Assembly (NCBI GenBank): GCA_015501595.1
Contig: JADNRX010001091.1
Location: forward strand, 1-14,669
Direction: 5' to 3'
Source of the DNA: Hymenopellis radicata
Lineage: Eukaryota; Basidiomycota; Agaricomycetes; Agaricales; Physalacriaceae
Length of the DNA stretch: 14,669 nucleotides
In this document: positions 8,865 to 14,669 of the stretch, in pieces
Position numbering within the stretch: position 1 is the stretch's first letter
Layout of the letters: every line of letters starts with the position of its first letter
Translations under genes and position numbers: made by a program
The notes under the pieces: model-generated
What the model saw: the letters and a program-made list of their open reading frames with translations, nothing else
What the model was told of the DNA's origin: nothing
Databases searched by the model: none

Positions 8865-9786
8865 ATGTCTAACCAGCACCATCATCACCACAGTCCCGCT
8901 GGACATGGACATCATAGTCATGCTCATGGCCACGACTTTGTTTCTGCAAACAAGGAGCACTACAATAAAGCGGCCGGAGAGTACGAGAACATCCCTACGA
9001 TCGTGGAAATGACCGAAAAGTACGCGGTCAAAGAATTGGCCTCGCATTCATTGAACTAGGATTATTGCAGGCAAGGAAAGTACATCGTCAGCGACGGCTA
9101 CAAGTTCGATCCGAACTCTACTACGCTCCTCAACTTTGCGTGTGGCACAGGTATGCGCCCCTCTCGCGTCCTAGTCCTAATCTAACCTCAATTAATCTTA
9201 GGTCTCATGGAGAAAGAGCTCCTCCCGCACTGCAAGAGCATCCGCGGCATCGACATCAGCCAGGCATGGTAGACGCGTACAACAAGCGCGCTGCTACCCT
9301 CGGTGTCTCTGACAAGATGAAAGCCTTCGTACACGAGCTCAAGGGCGTCGAAGGCGAGCTCGGAGGAGAAAAGTTCGACGTCATCATCGTATGCAACATT
9401 CTACTTGTCTTTCTCCTCCTATCTCATCCCCCTTCCAGTGCACAATGGCCTACCATCACTTCGAGTCCCCAGTCGAGATGACAAGGATCCTCAAGTTCTT
9501 CTTGGAAGAAGGCGGCACGCTCCTCGTTACTGACCGAATTGGAGACAACCCAGAAGACGCGGCGCCGTTCCGTAAGGAATTTGACGCGATCGTGGCGCAC
9601 CAGAGGTCGTTTGCGGAGGAGGATATGCGCAAGACGTTCGAGACGGCTGGGTTGAAGAATTTCCAGTTTGATCTTATTCCGGGTGCGGTGTTGGATGGGA
9701 AGGTGTTTGGATTTGATCATGACAGTCCTTTGTTCTTGGCCAGGGCACGAAGCTTTGAGCCATGTATATTTGTTTCTACCGGCTGA
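8865..9786 (+). CDS. SAM-dependent methyltransferase with His-rich N-terminus (one apparent frameshift)
   Basis: Four exons fit: 8865-9019, 9071-9150, 9202-9388 and 9439-9786, with introns of 50-51 nt. The product, about 256 residues if the frame is repaired, is a class I (Rossmann-fold) small-molecule-type methyltransferase. Motif I is LNFACGTG (about residues 72-79), the acidic end of strand 2 is GIDIS (D96), and motif IV is CTMAYHHFE, the YHHF signature common in fungal members. The C-terminus has DSPLFLARA. Residues 5-23 contain 11 histidines (HHHHH then GHGHHSHAHGH), a likely metal-binding tail seen in related fungal enzymes. Oddity: directly after GIDISQ the sequence CAGGCATGG lacks one base for the expected Q-G-M-V-D, so the frame breaks at 9263-9264. 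No intron fits there. This resembles the single-base gaps in the neighbouring genes and is probably a consensus error. The methyl acceptor is unknown. The gene faces CDC14 tail to tail. Confidence 0.8.
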
Positions 9787-10307
9787 AGGACTAGTTACTC
9801 ATATCGCGATTCATTTCTGGGAAATTGCTTTCGGTGGGATCCATCACTTCGTGCATTTTCAGATGAATTGGTTGACTTGTACATGACGCGGAGAAGCGTA
9901 AGTTGTGCGATAATTAGATTACTGAGAGGACTTGAGCAGTCCTCACAACGCAACGAACAGAACGGACACCCGTGGGGTTTGATTGATTTCGATACTGTTG
10001 CATGGAATGAAGCAGTCAACACACTACGGGAAGCAAGCTCACTAAGTAGTACATACCGATTGCATCACAGACGGCCGCTAAGTTGTCTTCATACTCATGC
10101 TGAACCTCAACATAAAAGCATATTCAGCCACATAAAACGACAACAACCAAGTATGTACGTTCTATAAGCTATAAGATACAAGAAAATGACAATAGATAAA
10201 AACAAAACAGAAAACACTTGATGGAGGAGAGGGATTTGGGGTTGTGCAGCAGATAACGGAAAGATTCATACAACATATAGATATATCCAGAATCCACGAG
10301 AAAACAT
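9787..10307. other. 3' intergenic region between convergent methyltransferase and CDC14 genes
   Basis: No gene is supported in these 521 bp. A 99-codon frame at 9868-10167 (+) has no recognisable features. The stretch is the shared 3' end of two convergent genes. It includes ATAAAA strings near 10110-10140, which could serve as poly(A) signals for the plus-strand gene, and an A-rich tract around 10165-10220 that reads as T-rich 3' UTR for the minus-strand gene. Confidence 0.45.
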
Positions 10308-12347
10308 TCACGCCACGACGTCCGCAGAACTGAAACTGCTTCGCCTGCGTCGCACACTTCTAAGACCGGGTCGGTCAGTCTTGTTCGCGGGAACGACGAC
10401 AGCCGCGGCGTTGTTCGTCATCCACGCATCGGATGAGGAGGCTCCGCCACCTTTCGTCGTCGCATTCGCAACCTCATTCAAAGACGACCCAGGGCGCTTG
10501 GACGGTATTAGTGTAGGTAATCGCGAAGGGATGGGAGACGCCGTCGTCTTGCGGTTTACTGGCGCTGGTACAGGCACAGCCTTCTGACGCACAGCAGCTT
10601 TCGCCGCCGTCGTATTCTTCGTCGTCGCCAACCTGGGTATTTTGTTGGGCGGTTGTTGTTGCCCAGTCGATTTGATGGGAGAGACAGGTGCCCTGGCTAC
10701 TGGCGCGCCTTTACGGGCTGCTGCCCCAGCAGCGGTAGACCTTGTCACTCGTGTAGGCCTCTTGTCTGATGATGTGATCTTCGAGGAGGATGCCTGGCCT
10801 GCCCTCGACGCGTTGCGAGTAGTCGGTGGCGCGCCCAAGACAGGAAGCACATCGTCGGCCTCGGCTGCTTCGGAATCGCTCTCTTCTAGAGCCTCCCGAG
10901 CCATTCGTTTAGTTCTCGGCGTCTTTCGAGGTTGGCCCGGAGTAGCGATGGCACGGGCATGGGCGGCGGCAGCAGCGACATGGCGACTGGGAGTGACGGG
11001 AGGGTGGATAAGCTAGGGGGAGGAGTCGTCTCCATCCTGTTGAACTCTTCATCTGTATCAGCGGGAGGTGTCGCGGGAGCAACAACCGGTGCAGGCTCCG
11101 CGCTGGCCATCTGTTGCCGGCGAATGTCGTCTACCGCCGCCCATTTGGACCACTCTAGCTGCTTTAGGTACATGTACTGCTGTTGCGGACCAACAACACT
11201 CCGGGGCGCACAATGCGCATGAAGGCGATCGCTTCATTCGCTGTGAAACCATACTTCCATATCAAGTACGCGCCGATTAGAGTACCAGTTCGTCCTAAGC
11301 CGGCTTTGCACTAATTCGATTCCAAGTTAGTATGAGGTAGTTAAGACGAATGACAGATGTCTCACATGCACCGCAACGACTCCTCCGGCTTCCACTATCT
11401 TGTCAGCCGTGTCAATAAATATTCGCACAATTTCGTCTGTCGGATTGGTCCCGTCGTCGAAGTAGAGTTCCATATGATCTACGCCATGGTCCAAGAAGGT
11501 TTCGCGGTCGTAAAGCTGTGTGTTGAGACGGACTACCAGTTTGATGTTTCGCTTCTCGAAGTAGTCGAGACAGTTAAGGAATGGTGTTGGCAGTTTGCGC
11601 TGTAGGGCAAGATTTTTCGTGGGTGGCGCTGTGGAGTATAGTGTGGACGGCTCCTTCTCCTTCTCTTTCTCCTTTTGCGCCTTTATCCAAGCGGTGTCTA
11701 CTGGCGAGGCGAAGGCGATAAAGTTGGGTGTTATCCAGTTCCAATCGCCATGCTCCACCTTTTCATAGAACTCGTAATCGTCTACATCAAATTCGTTCAT
11801 GTCGCAGAGACCGTTTTGCATGGCTTTCCAGAGACCCAGAGACAGTCCTGAATGTTGAGATTGAAGTCAGAGGGACCGCGACCTGCATCCCGGAAAGGCA
11901 TAAACTCGATTTCTGCGATGGATGAAAGGCTTCCCAGGGCGCACGTCGCTGTACGATCATCTGGGAGACAAATTAATTCAAATGATCTCAATTGTCAAGT
12001 AGCGGATACAAACACGTAGAGAGCCATAAGCAGAGCAGCATTGGCTTTTCGTCGGGGTCATTCGAGGAGTAGAGTACAATTCTGTGCTCCATCAAATCCT
12101 TGTCCTGGTTATCGAATGAGTGGCAGGGCAGGGTGCGATAAACGGGAGCAAACCTCGAGGAGTTCGTGAATAAGAATACACGCCTTGTACACCATGGCGA
12201 TGTTCAGTGGGCCCCAGTCCTGAAAGAAGGACAGATAAAGGAGCTGGTCGTCGATGGTAAAGTAGTAGTACGAGGCCAGGTCGTCCGCCGCCGTCGACGG
12301 GCCCGCCCTGTTACGCGTCCGTATACGCGGCCTGTTATCGGAATCAT
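10308..12347 (-). CDS. CDC14: Cdc14 dual-specificity protein phosphatase (six apparent single-base deletions)
   Basis: Four minus-strand exons fit: 12347-12154, 12104-12016, 11960-11366 and 11310-10308. Introns are 49-55 nt; the last has a perfect TACTAAC branch site. In order: MIPITGRVY start, [74 protein letters not shown], the acid loop YFDDG (D about 265), then the catalytic [10 protein letters not shown] with C about 295 and R about 301. The intron splits H from C. A Pro/Ser/Thr-rich tail follows with [12 protein letters not shown]. Cdc14 removes Cdk-type pSer-Pro phosphates and drives mitotic exit and cytokinesis; nuclear/nucleolar location is usual. One base is missing near 12299-12304, 12046-12049, 11917-11921, 11835-11837, 11198-11204 and 10998-11006. 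With one base added at each, all phases agree (628 residues). Catalytic residues and splice sites are all kept, so consensus error is likelier than a pseudogene. The start is less certain than the rest. Confidence 0.9.
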
Positions 12348-13480
12348 TGCAGTGTTTATTGAGTAGCGCAGGATTGGGGGCAGGGTGGGGAATGTCGTGA
12401 AAAAGAGCCTAGAAAAGCGTTCAAACATAAGTCCAACATAAGCGGCGGCGAATACGGCGAGCACGGACCTTTCCGAGAATTGGCAGAGCGGCTCGCAGGA
12501 AATTACCATTATCGTGGCACAGAGACCGGTGTGTCGCGGAGAGAGAGCGTCGACTGTGGGGCGAGTGGATGCGTGGTTCAAACTGCCGCACGACCACGGC
12601 CAGGCAGAATAGGAAATTGCCAAACATGGCCAAATAAGGCCACCCTGAATCAACGGAAACGCGTCGCGTCTCCTGCCGCCACACGACTGCCGATAACGAT
12701 CGTCAGGGTGAGGCCACGGAAGTAAATTACATTCAACATGAAAAGCCACAAAAAAGCTCGATTCAACCAGAGCCTGCCATGTCTACAGCATATACAGCCG
12801 TTCCTGGAAATCTCCCACATAATTAAAAGTAACCTTACGGCAGCCAATCAGCACATCAATCTTCATCTTCGCCTTCTCCAAATCTTCTCCGACCTTTACT
12901 TTCATCAAAGTCTTGCTGATCATCTCGGTTCGAGTCCCGTTCGGTACCTGATGTTATCTTACGACGCCATTCACACTAGCTGTTACAACAATAGCCGCGA
13001 GAAATAGTACTAGGGCATTGGGATCGTTCGTGGTGCCGCCCAGTAGCTTCGCACCTCAGCAGCACCACGAAAACCGGTGAGCAGCACTACAAGATCCGTC
13101 ATCGTATGTGTGGTAGGCCTCGAACATGTGGCACTGACAGGTTGTCGACGCCTAGGCCCCTTTTCACAGTACCTTTCGTATCTCCCAAGTATCTCCCTCG
13201 ATTACTAGCAGATCGCGTTCCAGTTATAGGTCTTTCGTTTCGACGCCCCACTAAATGTGCGTTAGAAAACATTCGATAGTATGTGTAGCCTGAACTAACC
13301 AAGCTTCGAAGTTCGCAGTTGTGATACCATCAATGCAGTTTCTCCGTTACGGCGCAGTTTTTAGAATAATGTGGCCCACACTCTAACTGAAGCCTATTAA
13401 CAAATTCGAATGACAAGCCTACTCTGATCAAGAAAGAGTTCGCCTCGAGCTCGCAGTCAAAAACCTACAAATGTTCCCTA
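12348..13480. other. Gap between TYR1 3' end and CDC14 5' end, no supported gene
   Basis: No gene could be assigned in 1.1 kb. On the minus strand at about 12420-12850, three different frames carry hydrophobic stretches: LWLFMLNVIYFRGLTLTIVI, WPYLAMFGNFLFCLAVVV and VLAVFAAAYVGLMF. They might be pieces of one membrane protein, but the frame order does not follow the single-base-deletion pattern of the neighbours, and I found no convincing splice set. A plus-strand frame at 12738-13007 is equally anonymous. A perfect Pol III B-box lies at 12927-12937 without a tRNA around it. About 13000-13480 shows nothing. The region must hold the CDC14 promoter and the TYR1 3' UTR. Confidence 0.45.
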
Positions 13481-14669
13481 TCAATAGTCCTCCTCTTCAA
13501 CCTTACTCTCCATCACCGTCTTGATCATCTCGCTTCCCAATGTGCCCACTTCCGCGAACCGGCTTTCAAAGAATTGTCGCGTCTCATCAAAACGCTTCCG
13601 ATAGACTTCGAAATTCCCAAACTTGACCGCCTGGCTCCAGCCTCGCGCCGCAACTACGAATTCTAGATCATCCGAGCGGTGCCAGGTATCGTAGATCGCA
13701 GAGTGTACGGCGGCGGACAAAAGCGAAGATGAAAGGAAGAGATGTTCCGCGACCCCAGGAACAGTCTAAACAGTGGCGTCGCGGCTAGGGCGAGATGATG
13801 GAATGGTTCGATGTTCAAATGCGCCCAACAATCCACCATGGCAAGCAGTGACAGGTGTGAGTTCGGTCGGTACCCGGACCTCGATGGTGAGCCGCCATTT
13901 GGAGATGGCACTTGTCCCAGACTAAACCGGTCGAGAATATCCTCTGACAGCAGGATTGGCCGTCTTCTCCTTTGGTCCGACTCCTCGTCTCCGAAAACGA
14001 TTTTGCGGCCCCATTCCACACGGTCCCGTAGCTTTCTTCCGCGCACCTCTGCTTCCGTATCCGAATTGCTCGCTGTGCCAGCTTCAATCATCAATTTGAA
14101 CAGTTCCGTTGCGCTCTTCGCGTATTGATTGATCTGTTCTCTTGCCTGTGGATTGAGAATGGCCAGGCCAGCGTAAACGTGCCACGCGTTACTGTAAATT
14201 CGTAACGCGAGATTCACTTTGACCGTTTCGATTCCGCCGACGTAAAGGCCTTGCTCCCAAGGATAGGACGCAGCTGACGCCCAAGCCGTACCCATACTAG
14301 TCCAGAAGATGAGCACAACTCCTTTGGAATCGCGTCTTGCTTACCTCAGGAAGGCAGCATGGGTGACAGCCTGAGTATTGGCTGTGACGATGTCGTGGTC
14401 TTCGTAGGACAGATACACGTAGCGCGATCCGAAGCAACGCAGAACATTTTCCACAAATGTCAGAGCGGAATCAGGTGCCCGATGTTTGATGAGTATCTGA
14501 AGTTGAGTTATAAATGAGTCAGGACGCGTTCTATTATGACTCATACCAATGGCTGGCCGATTGGATTGACGCTAGGACCATGGAGCGAGTGCACGACACT
14601 ATGACGCGTCTGGTGGCAGATATTTCTCAAATGCGGCTTTTTCTGGAGCCTTGACAGATGTTTGACCAG
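13481..14669 (-). CDS. TYR1: Prephenate dehydrogenase (NADP+), Tyr1, N-terminus outside the window (three apparent single-base deletions)
   Basis: This is the distal part of a minus-strand gene whose 5' end lies beyond the right edge. Exons are 14669-14547 (partial), 14496-14345 and 14296-13481, with introns of 50 and 48 nt. The enzyme converts prephenate to 4-hydroxyphenylpyruvate in cytosolic tyrosine synthesis. The missing start would hold the Rossmann NADP-binding motif; the part here is the family's helical dimer/substrate domain. Hallmarks: GQTSVKAPEKAAFEKYLP, SVNPIGQPL, YLSYEDHD, TANTQAVTHAAFLS, GGIETVKVNLALRIYSNAWH, VYAGLAILNP, ATELFKLMIE, HLSLLAMVDCW, TPLFRLFLG, DDLEFVVAARGWS and GSEMIKT. 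About 364 of the roughly 450 residues usual for Tyr1 are visible. The frame breaks near 14602, near 14590 and at about 13750-13757 (GGGG-TCGCGG), each by one missing base. Adding one base at each restores all phases, and motifs on both sides are intact. The stop is at 13481-13483. Confidence 0.92.

Noticed and set aside
9868..10167. 99-codon frame in the 3' intergenic region
   Set aside because: It lies between two convergent gene ends and has no family resemblance; a chance frame is the simplest reading.
9788..10307. CRISPR arrays, rRNA or bacterial-type operon signals here or elsewhere in the window
   Set aside because: No regularly spaced repeats or rRNA sequence, and the gene structure is eukaryotic throughout.
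11198..11204. A tiny or non-canonical intron to explain the CDC14 frame break after RPG
   Set aside because: The conserved residues on both sides are adjacent in the family and only one base is lacking; no GT-AG pair fits.
10381..11280. Long plus-strand frames of 68-124 codons opposite CDC14 exon 4
   Set aside because: They are GC-rich antisense shadows of the low-complexity Cdc14 tail. The minus strand shows the conserved Cdc14 motifs and splice sites.
12204..12749. 181-codon minus-strand frame running into CDC14 exon 1
   Set aside because: Only its last part before the frame break (MIPITGRVY) belongs to Cdc14. The C-terminal third is the out-of-frame shadow of CDC14 exon 1, and the upstream part is of unclear status.
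12920..12950. A tRNA gene around GGTTCGAGTCCCG
   Set aside because: Only the T-loop and B-box fit; the T-stem has mismatches and no acceptor, D-arm or anticodon arm can be laid out.

Overview
The window is nuclear DNA from a filamentous fungus, most likely a mushroom-forming basidiomycete (Agaricomycetes). Coding regions are cut by many very short GT-AG introns (46 to 57 nt where both ends are clear). The recognisable proteins are fungal: the C-terminus of the co-chaperone Sti1, a His-rich-headed SAM methyltransferase, the phosphatase Cdc14 and prephenate dehydrogenase Tyr1. No bacterial, organellar or viral features were seen.

Layout. (1) 1-309: 3' end of STI1 (+). (2) 310-1811: gene-poor DNA with a small direct repeat. 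(3) 1893-4809 and 5123-8026: a head-to-tail pair of paralogous seven-exon genes (+) encoding large P-loop NTPases that resemble the NTPase core of Crinkler/RHS-type effector proteins. All six introns sit at matching places in both copies. The downstream copy is fully open (867 aa predicted); the upstream copy has a cluster of frameshifts in its first two exons and is clean afterwards. (4) 8865-9786: methyltransferase (+) behind a TATA box. (5) 9787-10307: space between convergent genes. (6) 10308-12347: CDC14 (-), four exons. (7) 12348-13480: unresolved gap. (8) 13481-14669: most of TYR1 (-), running off the right edge.

The tandem NTPase pair is the accessory part, lying among housekeeping genes with no evident functional tie to it. 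It is the best candidate here for a poorly described system, perhaps in fungal conflict or self/non-self biology. That role is inference; the duplicated architecture is directly readable.

Second theme: from about 9.26 kb to the right edge, the three conserved genes carry ten apparent single-base deletions in about 3.7 kb of coding sequence. Adding one base at each makes every splice phase agree, while splice sites and catalytic motifs are intact and no substitution-type decay is seen. The tandem pair, apart from the start of copy 1, has none over about 4.9 kb. This looks more like a change in assembly quality than real gene death, so CDC14 and TYR1 should not be called pseudogenes on this sequence alone.
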